From Pezizomycotina sp. ARF18 (lineage: Eukaryota; Ascomycota), in the NCBI GenBank assembly GCA_002224055.1, contig AZLU01000049.1, forward strand, positions 107,140 through 171,139: DNA of 64,000 bases, read 5' to 3'. Positions within the stretch are counted from its first letter, which is position 1. Each line of letters opens with the position of its first letter. Made by a program: the position numbers and the translations under genes. Shown here piece after piece: positions 36,659 through 48,997 of this stretch. Under the pieces are notes generated by a model, which saw only the letters and a program-made list of their open reading frames with translations, did no database searches and had not been told where the DNA came from.

Positions 36659-37830
36659 TCAATAGTACGAGCGTGTTTCAGTAGCAACTGTGTCGCCGAG
36701 CTTTTCGCCAAACGACAGCAACCGGCCGCCTTCGACGTGGAAGACCCGCAGCCGGTGCTCGTCGGAATCCTTTTGGTTGTTCAGGTTAGGTATCTGCAGC
36801 GCCTTTGCAGCGATATCCATGACGCGGCCAACGGACCAATCCTATAAAACACCGAATTAGCAACAAGTCTATCTATATCTCCTTATAGAAAATGAAAACG
36901 AAAAAAAAAATTAAGTTAACCAGCAGCAATCCCTTTTTATTTCTTTACCTTCGAGTAGTAATAGCTCCCCTTCGGCTGCTTCGCGCTCGTACTCTTCGCT
37001 TCCGCCTCGACGAAGACGTATATCCGCTTATCGCGGGAATTTCTCGTCTCCTTTAGCTCTCGCTTCAGCGTATTTACCGCCGCGAGCTGCGCCGCGGCCG
37101 AGCTCTGCTTCTTCCGTTGACGGTGACGGTAATGCTGCTGCTCGCCGATTTCCCCGCGATACGGTCCACGCTTTAAACCGGCTCAGCGCCGCGCGGCCTT
37201 ATCCTGCGCGGACCCACCGCTACCACTGCCACCGCCTATTCCCGCGAGCAACCTTCCACCCTTCGGCGGCGGTTCGCAGGGGGAATGCTGGTGCGGCATC
37301 CGGTGGGGGAGGCAGTACTGCTTCTTGCACGTCGGGCAGATCGTACCCGGCATTTTAGGGGTGTTTACTTCGTCTTGCAGTTTGGAGCGGCGCAGGGGGC
37401 TTCGACGCTCGTTATCAGCGTGCGGCCGCCGCCGATGGGTACGGTCGTTGCTTTCGAGGCGTCGGCGGCGATGTCGCTTGCCGCCGCTTTGTGGCCCAGA
37501 GCCCTTCCTTGGAACATTTGTGTGCGGTCTCGGAGCGGTGGTCGAGACAGTATGTCCTAATAAAGAATAAAAAAGTGATGGATTGCGTTAGTAGGACTAC
37601 TGGTAAGGCGGGTAAAAAATATTGATCGGCTCTTAAGAGGGTGAGCTTTTCATTGGATTTTGTTACCGTTCGCAGCTGCCGCAGACGAACGGCAGGAAAT
37701 CGAGCATATGACAAGTCGGTACATCGCAATGCTTTCCGATCGCTTGAACGTCGCCTGGCTCTTCTGGTTTAGGGGTATTACTGCGCGACGAAGGGCTGGA
37801 AGGTTGCGCTGGTGGTGTTAGGTGGGACAT
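36659..37830 (-). CDS. CUZ1: AN1 zinc-finger/UBL protein, Cuz1/ZFAND1-like
   Basis: In yeast and human this family links Cdc48/p97 to the 26S proteasome, for example under arsenite stress. The first AN1 finger is complete: HCDVPTCHMLDFLPFVCGSC, then ER|TYCLDHRSETAHKC across intron 37557-37666. A second finger is visible as PCAAPNCK, then ICPTCKKQYCLPHRMPHQH and SPC (about 37280-37420). A Gly/Ser linker and a predicted basic helix follow (VNTLKRELKETRNSRDKR). The ubiquitin-like part begins IYVFVEAEAKSTSAKQPKGS and continues, after an intron around 36843-36953, with DWSVGRVMDIAAKALQI and RLRVFHVEGGRLLSFGEKLG, ending at 36659. The start MSHLTPPAQPSSPSSRS is at 37830. Two or three one-base frame changes fall in the linker and second finger. 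Two AN1 fingers plus a UBL match ZFAND1. Confidence 0.88.
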
Positions 37831-38510
37831 TTTTCTTATTCGTTTATCGTTGCTTAGGTTGGTCCGGGTTGCTTTGGTCAAACGGGCGGGCGGGCGGTCT
37901 TTATTTGGAAATATTCGAGGTTTACTTTCGCGAACAAGCGTCAAAACGCAAATACAAAAACTTCAAGAATATAGAAAAGCGTATAGAAATAGGACAAAAG
38001 GCTACCAGGATGCTATTTGGTATATATATATATATACTACCTGTCAGTAGTTTGTTATTAAAACGAGGCTTACGACTCCCCCTTGTAATACAACCTTGGG
38101 GGGTTCTTGGTTCTTGGTTCCTGGTAATTCTCTTGGTGATATTTTCTTTTTCCTGGAGGGCTTTCCCCGAGGCTTAAAATCAATAGGAGTGTTTCAAGTT
38201 TGGTAAGGCGGTTCTCTAACACTCTGGATTCTGGAACCTTCTTTCTGCGCGCGCCTTTTTCGGTGTCGGCCGCACCTTAACACCTTCTTTAAGCAAGAGA
38301 CCTCAGAACTAGACTTGGGCTGATATATAAGCAAATTTCATACAAGCACTAATTGTATTAGATCAATGGTAAAACAATGAGAATGAAGTAGTTTCGGGGA
38401 GGTTAAAGGAAGAGTAACAGAGTGGTGGGAAGAGGGCATGAGGACGAAGAGTACAACAAAGATCAGTAGAACAATGAACTCGATGTTAAAATCAATAAGA
38501 TCAGTTTCGG

Positions 38511-38905
38511 TTGTGACCCCTGGAGCAAAATTCATCTGTGTCCATATCTTTTAGTGCGCACTTCGGGTTATCGGAGGTTTCGTAGTATAGACATGCATTG
38601 AAACTGCCGTGACTTGCTTGATTTCCACAACCTAACTTTCCCATCATCACCGGCGCTGCTGAGAACGGTGCTGTGGCATTCCATTCAACCCTCCAGACTC
38701 CCTCGCGTTGTGACCCCCTGGAGCAAAATTCATCTGTGTTCCATACTTTAGTGCGCAACTTCGGGTATCGGAGTTCGTAGTATAGACATGCATTGAAACT
38801 GCCGTGACTTGCTTGATTTCCACAACCTAACATTTCCCATCATCACCGGCGCTGCTGAGAACGGTGCCTGTGCATTCCATTCAACCCTCCAGACCTCCCT
38901 CGCGT
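38511..38905. repeat. Tandem duplication (two 197-bp copies) of the SEH1 3' coding end
   Basis: Copies at 38511-38707 and 38709-38905 both run (plus strand) from TTGTGACCCC to CTCCCTCGCG and are nearly identical apart from single-base gains and losses in C, T, G and A runs. Read on the minus strand, each encodes the last WD repeat of Seh1 (VWRVEWNA, VRLWKSSKSRQFQCMSI). The copy boundaries fall inside coding sequence. Confidence 0.9.
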
Positions 38906-40058
38906 GGTCTGGAAACGCTGCTGCGGCCTCGACTTTGAAACCTTGCAGCTCCTTCGCTCTTGATTTCTGCCGCGGCTTCTTCCTCCTCTCTCTCGAAAGT
39001 TCCCATCTCGGCGGAGATTGCAGAGGACATGGAAGGCGGAGATAACGTGCTCCTCCCCTTTGCGATTCCGACCCGTGCGGCCCAGCCGTGCCGTTGAAAG
39101 ACCCTCCCATACCCGGCCTATCCTTTGACCGCGACACTGGCCTAGAAGGCCAGGGGAGAAAGTCGAGCCCGGATCCGTAAGTTTAAATATACGGACGAAC
39201 GTGTCCTTGCATGCCGTCGCTATGAGGTGGTAGTTCCTGCCCAGGCTCGGTGCCCAGCTGACGTCGCGAACCAGCCCCTTATGGCCGGGTAGCTCTTCAG
39301 CCGGGCGAAACTTCCCGTGGCTATTGTGGCGGTATATACGCACCCTGTCCATCGCCCCGACAAGTAGCTGCTCCCCTCCCCACCGGGAAGGGCAGTACGT
39401 CAGGCAAAAAGAAGTTTCCGCCTCCCTAGGCGCGGTGCTAAATACCCTAAACTCGTCCACGCTCGTCCAGCGCACGATGTTGTGCGGCTCTATGGCTTCC
39501 TGGACCTGCACGACCCCGTCCGAGGATATGTAGGCGAGCTTGAGACCTAGGTGGGCGGGGGCGAAGGATATGTCGTAGATGGCGCCGCGCGTGTCCCCGA
39601 TGATCCTGAAAACCTGCTTCCACCTCCTCCCACTGTTCTTCGGTTCGGTCTCCTGCTCCTCGAATATCTTCACGGTCCTATCAAGGAGCAGGACGCGATA
39701 ATCTGCCCGAACTCCGGGTGCGCCCAAGCCACCCTCGCAATGTTGGCGTCGTGCGCCTTCCACGAATCGTTTTCCTTCCACTCTTCTTCTTCGGTGAGGT
39801 CGAAGACCTTCAGCCTCTGGTCAGAGGAGCAATGTGACAAGGCGGTGACCGTAAAAGTCTTTCCCTCTCGCAAGTGGTTAGTCGCGAAGAAAACTACTCA
39901 TGGAGATACAAGTCCTTCAACAAGTATATATAACAGCCTGACAACACGCACCATAGCAGACGTCATGGATCAGGTCCTCGTGCCCTATCGCCAAAGGGAT
40001 AGTCGGCGGGAAATGAGCCTTACGGACCTCGGGGCTAGGCTGTGGGTGTGGCTGCCAT
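38568..40058 (-). CDS. SEH1: Nucleoporin Seh1 (WD40 beta-propeller)
   Basis: Subunit shared by the nuclear pore Y (Nup84/Nup107-160) complex and the SEA/GATOR2 TORC1 regulator. Exon 1 (39952-40058) ends HEDLIHDVCY, and intron 39859-39951 follows. Exon 2 reads DFYGHRL, SSDQRLKVFDLTEEEEW, SWKAHDANIARVAWAHPEFG, DRTVKIFEEQETEP and AIYDISFAPAHLGLKLAYIS. It continues with HNIVRWTSVDEFRVF, EQLLVGAMDRVRIYRHNS, LPGHKGLVRDVSWAPSLGRN and TFVRIFKLTDPGS. The final blade is VWRVEWNA to VRLWKSSKSRQFQCMSI. The last blade is present twice (see the repeat), so the true stop is uncertain. The distal copy ends at 38568 and the proximal copy would stop at about 38750. The start at 40058 (MAATPTA) needs one frame slip to join exon 1. 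Other slips are near 39820, 39690 and 39150. Confidence 0.92.
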
Positions 40059-40810
40059 CGAGTTACGTCCGTTTGCTAGGTCTGCTGGTAGCGTCGCGTT
40101 ATTTCAACGTATTGTTAGCTTGAAGGAGAAAGAGCTTCTCTGTATGACAACGAACTTAAACGCTTCAACAATGACGGATCCTCTGCACTGACCTGAACCA
40201 ATTGCTATTTCAATACATATTCCCCAAAGGCTATTTACTGACAGCCTTCTTTTATACAATAGATATGTAGAACAGAACCGCTGTCGTTAAATTTTGCCTT
40301 TTCACTTATCCCTGTGCTATGATCGTGGAAAGAATGTTGTGGAGTAAAGACGTTCTAACGGGTTTTAACCGTAAAAAGTGTGAAGTGTGGGAAGAGTTTC
40401 AGAACCTTTGGTAACGGAAAATAGATTTTCCGAACCGAAGAAACTTAACCGTCCGGACTACGGACTACGCCCAAAGAGGAAATTTAATGATAAAAAAAAA
40501 AAAAAAAAAAAAAAAAAAGTAGGGAAGAGCCAGATTCATGATTTCGCATCCATTCGTTTGTTCTTTCTTTCTTTCTTTCTTTTGTTTGCTTGTGTTTGTT
40601 TCTTTGTTTATACTATAATCTGCTTTTTTTCATTCTTCTCTCATCGGTTTTCTTCACTCGCTTTCGTAGTTCTAATGTGAGGGTTCTTATATATCGCTTC
40701 CGAGTTTGTTTCTTTTTTTGATTCTTGTATATTCTTCTTGCTACTTGTCATTTTTTTGTTTTCTCCTAAAAATAACGACAAGCAACCGGGATCGTCTAAA
40801 ACAGCCCGTC

Positions 40811-42468
40811 ATGACAGTTTCCGAAACGGATATTTCACGGAGCGAAGGTGTCCTGCTTACGGCGATGGTAATGGGCTGCTCAGCGATGATATGGGCGGCC
40901 TTTAATTCAAAGGGCGAGCCGATAGTTGCGTCCCTTGGCTTCAGCGGCATAGCTTTCGCTGCGACGTACTGCCTGATACCATGGCTGGGGAATTCTTTCA
41001 AGAGAGTTGGCCTTAAAGGGAGAGACCTGGCAAAGAACCACAGACCTGAATTGTACGTACAATCATCAACCCGCTCTACTTGGTCGTATCAAAACAAAAT
41101 GGATTTCACCGGACGTTACGGACCCGTAGCTAATTACTTCATAGGCCGGAGACGATGGTGCGTGTGCGCCATTGTTCACCTGTTCTGTATGATTCTTTTC
41201 ATACCTTTCCGTTTTATGAATACCTAGTTTACAGCCACTTCCGGAGGGGGCAACCGGGAAGCCTCCGTAGAAATGACCAAGATTGAAATGGCCGTCCGCT
41301 TCACCGTTTCCCGCATAATAAGGTTAGTCAGCCAGTTTTTCGGGGAACTGGCTGATGAGTTACGATTGTGCTAAGGTGTATTCTTGGAAATTATCCTCAC
41401 TGAAGCTGAGAGTATTTCTGCTCTGCTTTCGCTGAACTGCATCCTTCTTCTTGGCATCGAGACGACCTTTTTGATATCAGGTGGCGTCACAAGCTGTTCA
41501 TGCCGCGATCGGTGCTATTCCGATGCTGGTGATCTACTTCGTTGATTTTGGCGTCACGGATATCGTTATCCCCACGCAGCTGCGACCGTGGCTTGGAACA
41601 ATGCTGAATCTGGGTATGGCAGAGAACGGGTTCTCGATTCGAGCCTTTTATTATTATCATTTTCAAAGTTACTCCTTCTTACACGGGAATCATGACGCTT
41701 TTAGGGCCTGCATATTATGTCTACATGGGTGCGATTGCTATACTCTGCCCAAACGCCATCAACATACTTGCCGGCGTCAACGGTATTGAGGTTGGCCAAT
41801 CGGTCGTGATCGGGCTAATGATCGTCGCCAACGACGTCCTCTACGTTACCCAACCCGGTCACCCGGCCATGGACAGCCACCTATTCTCCCTCTACTTCCT
41901 GCTCCCGTTCCTCGGCGTCAGCCTGGCGCTCATGAGGTACAACTGGTTCCCCGCGTCTGTCTTCGTCGGGACACGTACTGCTACTTCGCGGGCATGCTGT
42001 TCGCCGTCGTGGGATCCTCGGCCACTTTTCCAAGACGCTCCTGTTGCTTTTCATCCCGCAGATCTTCAATTTTGCGTACTCGACCCGCAGATATTCGGCG
42101 TGGTCCCCTGCCCGAGGCACAGGCTACCCAGGTTTAACGCCAGGTCGCATCTGCTTGAGCCTTCTACGATGGAGTTCCCACGGCCGCCGGGTAAACTGGC
42201 CAACGTTCTGCTAACGCTGCTAGAGAAACTTCGCATGTGCAAGGTCACTCGTAGTTCCGAGGGAAGATATGGAGGCGAGCAACCTGACGATCCTGAACCT
42301 GTGGTTGGTCTGGTTTGGACCGATGCGAGAAGATAGTCTAGCTATGAGCCTGATGGTGGTTCAGTTCGTCGCTGGAGTATAGCCCTCGGCGTGAGACACG
42401 GGTTGGCGTTCTTGGTTATGATACCGATAATATGTAAAGCTACCGTGCTCTGCGCTTTCGGCGGTTAA
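40811..42468 (+). CDS. ALG7: UDP-GlcNAc:dolichyl-phosphate GlcNAc-1-P transferase (Alg7)
   Basis: ER-membrane enzyme that starts N-glycan assembly on dolichyl phosphate; it is the tunicamycin target. Exon 1 (40811-41052) has SLGFSGIAFAATYCLIPWLG and GLKGRDLAKNHRPEL. After intron 41053-41144 come CAIVHLFCMILFIPF and ATSGGGNREAS in another frame. The Asp-rich loop DDLFDIRWRHKLFMP and AIGAIPMLVIYFVDFGVTD follow. Intron 41614-41704 precedes GPAYYVYMGAIAI, then PNAINILAGVNGIEVGQSVV, HPAMDSHLFSLYFLLPFLGV, FVGDTYCYFAGM (catalytic Asp) and the cytosolic PCPRHRLPRFNARSHLLEPS, ending NLTILNLWLVWFGPMREDSL and a final membrane span. One-base slips lie near 41160-41220, 41455, 41515, 41970 and 42330. A frame-compatible ATG at 40706 exists, but 40811 matches homologue starts. 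It is divergent from SEH1. Confidence 0.94.
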
Positions 42469-43134
42469 AATATTTCCTTTCTACCAGCATTTGTATTTAC
42501 TTAGTGTAGATGTTCTAAAAGGGCGACATCAATTGGTATCTTCGTTCACCAGATAAAGACATATACCAGTTATATAACTAAGCATATGATTCTAAAGATA
42601 TTAATTTGGAATTCCTAATAATACCTATCACATATTTACCTTTATATTTGAAATTAAGCATCCATATATACAATCAACACCTCATAAATCAGATGAATTA
42701 AAGACGCCTTCCCGCCGCATCACTCCCTCATTACGCGTCTTGGTTTTCGTATCGTCGCTCCATCTCCTTGTACCCTTTAGAATAATTGTAGCAATATACA
42801 CCAGAAATTTCTAATATATATATTTATACTCATATCAAATACTACGTGCTATATGAGCTAAATTTTTCTTTCTAATTTCGATTCTTCTTTTATTGTATTT
42901 CGTTTTTTCGCTGGCACGGAAAGACCCCTATAATTACTTACTTAAATAAGTTTAATTTTTGGTTCTCGTGATTATTATTATTTTTTTTCTTGACTAAATA
43001 AATTACTTCGGTATTATCTTACTCCGCTACTTCGGACCTCTAAATGGAATATATACCAAGGCACAAAGTAAAAAGATGCATCACGTCGAAACACATCGTG
43101 TCGAAGCACACTATGTCGAAAAGAGAACATGCCA
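42469..43134. other. Convergent intergenic region
   Basis: AT-rich spacer between ALG7 (+) and MTR10 (-), presumably the two 3' UTRs. No ORF is supported. The tail at 43070-43130 repeats variants of CGAAACACATCGTGT three times (CACGTCGAA, CATCGTGTCGAA, CTATGTCGAA). Confidence 0.5.
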
Positions 43135-46100
43135 TCAGAATTGAAAACGTGGAGTACTAAGCCCACCACTTCCTCCGGCACGAGGAGTGACGTTCTTGCG
43201 GCGGTACCAGTTGGTGAAATCTTGGAGCTGGTATCTCACACGTTTCCAATCCCGTCCGATGACAGATCTGGATATTCACAAGGAAAGTTAGATGTAGATC
43301 AAGTATCAAAAGGGTATTCAATGGTGAAGAAGCGGTGTACTTACTGCTGGAAATTTCCAAGGAACTTTTGCCTTTCAAAGTCGCTCACAGACCCTGCGGG
43401 GAGCAGAGAAACAGTCTTGTTCACCCAGTTACAGGCATCCTCCGGGACAAGCTCGACCAGTGTCATAAGCACGCCCGAGCTGTCGGGTACGCAATCGCCT
43501 GGGAAGGATACATCAGACCGCTCATGATTCGGATAGTCAAATCCTCTCCGGTCAACGAACGATGCGGATAACTTCATCCCTGATTGCCTGGGGGTTCTCG
43601 GTCGACTTGAACCTCGATGTCGGGGGCTCGTGCGAACCATAAGCCAAAACATCTCTGAGGAAGTGAAGCACCGCCATAAGCGGCTCGTTTTGTTCTAAGA
43701 CAAGCGATGCAAGGGAGGCTCTGAATATTGGTTCTAGAAGCTCGGACGGGATAAGACGGTCAGGGTGGAACATCACAGCGTCAATCAAAAGCCTGAAGAA
43801 GTCCTCAATCACTAGATATATGAAAAGAGTGTCAGTAATCGTGTCGAGTTTAAAAAAAAATATACGTATATTCTAGAGGGAACTGGCTTACAATCCGGTA
43901 TTTCCTTGGGCGATGTTTTGTTTAGGATATGAAACATGTTCAAGCATTGTCTCTCCAAGAATTGGTAGACAGCATTGCGAGTCTTCTCATCTACGAGTTC
44001 CTCATCTTGGAATTCTCTAATCACAGAGCCTGAGACCCACAGGAAGCAGCCCTGTTGAGATTTCTCGAAACAAGCTACGAGCATTTCGGCAAGAGAGGGT
44101 AAAAGAGGTAACATGGCAGTGCGGTAGGATATTAAAAGAGTTCGGTAGAATTTCGAGACCCTCTCACAATCGGGCCGTTGTCAATGAAGGACTTCACGAT
44201 CTCCGACATTATAGGGAATACGCCAGACCAAAGCGGACCATGGGGTTGTCCTGACCCGGTTCAACATATGGTCTGACGACCGAAGCAAAAGTGGTAAGAA
44301 GCTGTACAGTATCTATTTCACAGAGTGGTCAGTTTTCTGGCGAAAAACTACTCGGAAAAGGCTAAAGTAAAACGAAGTAAGAAATAGGAAGAAAGGAGTA
44401 CAGAAAAAGGGAGTGAGCTGGCTGATAATATATTACCGTACCTGCAACTTCGTGCTTTGACTTCTCATCGTTTGCTTTATCCGCTATTTGAATGAGTCTC
44501 GTCGTGATCGGCTCGCAAAAAAGGACCAGCGAATTGTATATATTGTCTAGCGGCTGCGCGGCAACTACGTGCGCCACGCCATCCGTGACTTCGTATAAGC
44601 TGCTCAGCGCATCTCCTTGCGACTGTTCGTAAAACGTGTGGAGCTGAGCAATATGGCCCACAAGAACTTTCCACAATCTTGGCAGAAAAACCTTAAGGCC
44701 ATCGCAGCTGCTCTCGTGACATCCTTCGACTCATGTTCAAAACCTCTTATTATGTAGTTGAACTGCGGTTCAAGGAATTGCGGATGATTCGCCGTCCACT
44801 CCGTATACCTCCCAAGGACCAAAGTCGCGGCAAAACGGACCTTCTCGTGCTCCGGAAGCCTTATTAACAGGTTCATGATCTCAGGAAGAACCTGGGCCTC
44901 GTCCGATGGCACCATTCTGCCCATAGCCCTCAAACTAAATAGTGGAGCCTCGAGGATTGCCAGTTTGGAACAGATCTATGAGGGGTACCGGCAACCATGC
45001 CGAATACTGATCATCCAAGCTTTGATGAGCGAGTAAGACTTGGCAAGACAATCCCTAGCCCCCAAAACCTCGCAACAATCCTTGAGGACATCTCCCATGG
45101 CATGTCTGAATTCCCTAAACCTCTCCTCTTGTTCCCGATCACCGTCGAAAAGATCCTCTTCGTTGCCAGTATCGGAGAAGGGGTAGTGTAAGTGCTGAAT
45201 CATCACATCGACCAATTTGATGTAAATATCCGCCAGCTGCATTCTTGCCTCGATATAATTTTCCAGAACCAGGTAGTTTTTCAGCTCGTACCAGAAGTTA
45301 AAGGTTAACGAGATAACATCCCTCTCTTTATCTCGAGCTGCACATTCAGCGATTGCCTCTACCAACTTGCGGAATTGGTTTGGCAGGCGAGCGATCAGTA
45401 CAACCCAGGCTTCGCCGGCTTCTGCAAATATTCTCGTGTAGCCTCGGAAGGTATCCGGATCTTCTTTCGCTGCCTCCTCGATTTTAGGTTGCAGTAGCAT
45501 GACCCTTGGGTATAGGATCTGAATCACATCCTGGCACTCATCCACGTCCCGAGTCTCCTTGAATATAGAGCACAGACAGTCCACGGCAGCTTCAAATGCT
45601 TGCTCAGAGGAGAGCGACGCGATGACGATGTCCAGAAGAGGGGAGCTCACGACTTGCAATGGTGATACTTCACGGAGCCATGAAGTAAGGCATAACGCAA
45701 GAAGTGGTTGGGTGGTCGCGTTGGCTGTATCTATGTGTTAGAATTGGTATTGTTGTAGAAACCTCCAAGTCTGGAGGGGGGAATATGGAGAGTGGGGTAA
45801 CATACTCCTAATCTTGCGTATCGAGTCAGTATCTCCAAAACCTTGGGTGCGTTGTCACTCAACAACTCTTCTGTTCTGGCGTCGATTTCTTCCTCCTATA
45901 ATCCGGGCAGGTTGTCAGAGATGTCGGCACGTAATGAATTAAGCAAAAGATGTATCAAGCCCCACGCAGGGAGGGTACTACTTGACTAAATAGTATGGAT
46001 AAGCGGTACGCACCGTCAAGTTGATCTTTCTGTTGTCATTGACTTCCTCCGGGAGCACCTTTAAGAACTCCAGTAGACATATATAACCGTCCGGGTCGTT

Positions 46101-46915
46101 CCCCAGGGTCGCAAAAACAACCTCGATAACATCCTTCCATTCCATCATCTGGACTGCCAAAAGTGCCAGGCAAACGCACAACTGCGTTCGAATAAGCTTA
46201 TTCTCCTGGCCTATTCTGAAGCCTAACAAGAGTTGTAGCAGCCCATTCCTTAGATTTGTGAGCGACTCACGCGGGAGCTGATGAATATCGTAGGTATCTA
46301 TGTATTTATAAAGATAACGAGTTCACCGAAGAACATTTTCATGGAGACCAAGAGTTAGCAACGATGCTAGTAGACAACATGCTGAAAGGGTATCAGAGTA
46401 GTAGAAGAACTTACCTTTCCCTTGAGAGTATTAGCTGCAACAAATTTAGCTTCGATCGAGACTTCGGGGGATTGTAATATCTCGTGTGAGAGCTGCCATG
46501 CTTCGGGCTGTTGAGATTAGGTAGTTTGGACGTTTGTATCAGCGATCCGTCAGTGCCACGTACAGATATCTTCGTTTTTATCGTTTTCATCGTTTCAACC
46601 CTGAATCAAAACCCGTGGTTCCACAAACGCAATACAACGCCTCTTTCTCCGTTTTCTTCCCTTTGAAAGATATTCATCGCCTTCAACGTGGGAAAGAATG
46701 GGAGGGCTTTTTTTTGGAAACGAATAGAGTTCGAAGAAACGATCGAGTTATGAGACAGCCGGAAGGAAGTTTTTATGCCAGTAGAGGACCCACCGATTTC
46801 TGAAAAGCTTCGAGGAATTCGTTGGCTTGTTGCTTCTGCTCGGGTCAACGTTCCCTTGCAATGTAGCTATCGCCTGGAGGACAGGCGCATAGGCCTGAGA
46901 TCCCGTTGAATCCAT
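43135..46915 (-). CDS. MTR10: Importin-beta family nuclear import receptor, Mtr10/transportin-SR
   Basis: HEAT-repeat karyopherin that imports SR-type and mRNA-binding proteins (yeast Npl3) and takes part in tRNA traffic. It begins MDSTGSQAYAPVLQAIATLQ (46915) and continues QQANEFLEAFQKS. Later exons read EAWQLSHEILQSPEVSIEAK (about 46427-46512), LPRESLTNLRNGLLQLLLGF, then EWKDVIEVVFATLGNDPDGY and LEFLKVLPEEVNDNRKINLT (about 46015-46300). Next comes a long exon 44976-45700 with VDCLCSIFKETRDVDECQDV. Further HEAT exons cover 43550-44930 (EAQVLPEIMNLLIRLPEHEK; CFEKSQQGCFLWVSGSVIRE; FPGDCVPDSSGVLM). The final exon gives GRDWKRVRYQLQDFTNWYRR and stops at 43135. Introns include about 46304-46426, 45901-46012 and 43278-43347. 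The order follows TNPO3 throughout. Several one-base slips are present (near 46800, 45000, 44660, 44240 and 43560). Confidence 0.92.
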
Positions 46916-48061
46916 AGTTGCTCTATATATCTCTCGTATTTTTGTAAGTTCTGCTATTTTCAGCTGCCTAGGAAATATGTCGGAAAAGACCTCTAAAAAA
47001 GAAAGAAAAAAAAATCTTTGTCTAATCGAAGCTTTCTTCTCTCGCAACCGAGGCGTCAGGTTTTTGTAGAACAGGTAGTCAGAACGTAATTTAACCTAGC
47101 TTGCGGGAAACCCAACGGCTACGGAAATGATGATGAAGCGAGAGCAAGCCTGTTAAGGATGTATGGGAGCTTCAGAGGACTTTCATTCGAGAAAGTTGGA
47201 AATATCAAAGCGACGAGAGGAAGGAGCGGTGTAGGTGGGGCTCTGGTAGGTGGGGAAAAAAGGGTGGTGATATTTTATTTTTATTTAATAATTTTCTCGG
47301 AAACAAAAAAAAAAAAAAAAAGGGGATTGGCTTAGAGCTCTTAGCAAAGTACCAGCCGGACAGCGCTCGCTACGCTATAAAAATCGTCACCGACGGTAAG
47401 CTTCTGAGAAAACAATTTCTTCTAACCAGAGAGCTTTCAGGTAAGTATATGGATTACCTAGGAAGAAATGAAAAAGGGCTTACCGGTAACTGGTAAAGGC
47501 GTAAATTACTGGCTCTTTGCCTAGGCACGAACTTTATAGATATAATGATATGAAAAAGAACAGCAATAATGATAATGCAATAACGAACTTGAATCTATAG
47601 CAGACGGAGGCAAGCACAAAATGGCCAGTCTTTTTTTATGCTTCGGTTACTTTTTAGCTGTTGCCTACTTACAACTGGTTTCGGGTACCAAGGAAGAAAG
47701 CTGGGATTGCCAAGACTCTTGCTTCCATAGCTGACGTAAAAAAAAAAAAAAATAAAAAAAATAAAAATCATTACCACACAGTTTTTTTTTTTTTTTGCTA
47801 GCGCGACTAACAATTTCCTCCCTTGGTAGCTTGATATATCAGTCACTGTTTGGAGAAAACAGAAAAAATCAACTGTTCTGACTATTCCAAGCTAAAGTTT
47901 CATAAGAGATCGCACAACACACCAATCCGGACATCACTACGACAACGAGTGGGCGGCAAGGGCAAGCACCACCTCACTGACCGTTTTTGGCTCCCTGCTA
48001 TCAACGAATCAAGCTTCCAAGTCCCGTAAACTTTCGACCTTCTTCCAAATTCTTCGTTCAG
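46916..48061. other. Divergent intergenic region between MTR10 and SME1
   Basis: No gene is recognised. A-rich runs occur near 47305-47322 and an A/T tract at 47738-47765. Both promoters must lie here. The short frames on either strand are low-complexity. Confidence 0.5.
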
Positions 48062-48685
48062 ATGGCATCTCGTGGAGGAGGTGGTGGTGGAGGCGGTCGC
48101 CGTGTTCTTCTGCCTCCAATCAACTTCATTTTCAAACTGCTGCAAACCCATGCAACTGTCCAAATATGTAAATTAGTCCTCCTGCTCAAACACCCACTGC
48201 CGTTGCCATTGCCTCGCCTTTTCCTTCTTTTCTTTCTTTTCCATCTGTGTTCATGTGAATTAGACCTGAAGACTAATGACTGCGACTGCAAATGCTTTGT
48301 AGGGCTATACGAACAACTCCAAATCAGGATAGAAGGAAAGATTCGCGTACGTACAGTATAGAACTATTGGTCTTTTCCTTTTCCTCGCTGCAAAGGGCTC
48401 CGCCCCATGAACTTTCTTTGGAATGATTGTTTATCCAGAGAGGCTCGCTAACACAATATTCACAGGGCTTCGACGAATTCATGAACCTCGTTGTCGATGA
48501 CGCGGTCGAAATCAAGCTTGCAACCAAGACGGAGGAGGAATCACGTCGAGAATTAGGTAACAACCCCCCCCCCCCGGGGATCCAAACGCACCACCTCCTC
48601 TTTATCCTCGCTAACGTGTACCTCTAGTCGAATATTACTAAAGGGCGACAACGTTACGTGTCTGGCCTGCGCGTCTATAACTTAG
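48062..48685 (+). CDS. SME1: Small nuclear ribonucleoprotein SmE
   Basis: Core Sm-ring protein of spliceosomal U snRNPs. It has four exons. Exon 1 (48062 to about 48167) is MASRGGGGGGGGRR with VLLPPINFIFKLLQTHATVQ. Exon 2 (from about 48302) gives WLYEQLQIRIEGKIR, completing the Sm1 motif. Exon 3 (about 48466-48555) is GFDEFMNLVVDDAVEIKLAT with KTEEESRREL. Exon 4 (about 48628-48685) is the Sm2 strand RILLKGDNVTCLACASIT. Total length is close to the 90-95 residues of the family. The Gly run after the start replaces the usual short basic N-terminus. A C12-G4 run follows the donor of intron 3 (about 48565-48580). The exon 3/4 junction is one base out of phase, so an indel or a different splice site is likely there. 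Confidence 0.92.
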
Positions 48686-48997
48686 CGTTGCCTCTAGCAC
48701 GGTGCTCTCTACGATCCGGGACTGCAGTTCGATAGTAATTTCCCATTCGGCGTTTTGGGCGACGGATAAATATGGTATCTTTTCCAGTTAAGGGTTATCT
48801 ATATAGTAGATAACAACAGCGAGGATTTAAGGAATGAATGAACGATGCCGGGGATCCAGGACTCCTTCACGAGAGAGTCGACAATTCATCTCCGTGTTTT
48901 GTATACTAGCAGCTTTTCACTGGCGGTTCTCTTAATCGAGTTACATGACAGTTCCTTCTCCCTCCGTCTTCTCCTGCCGAAACTTCCGTTTGAATGT

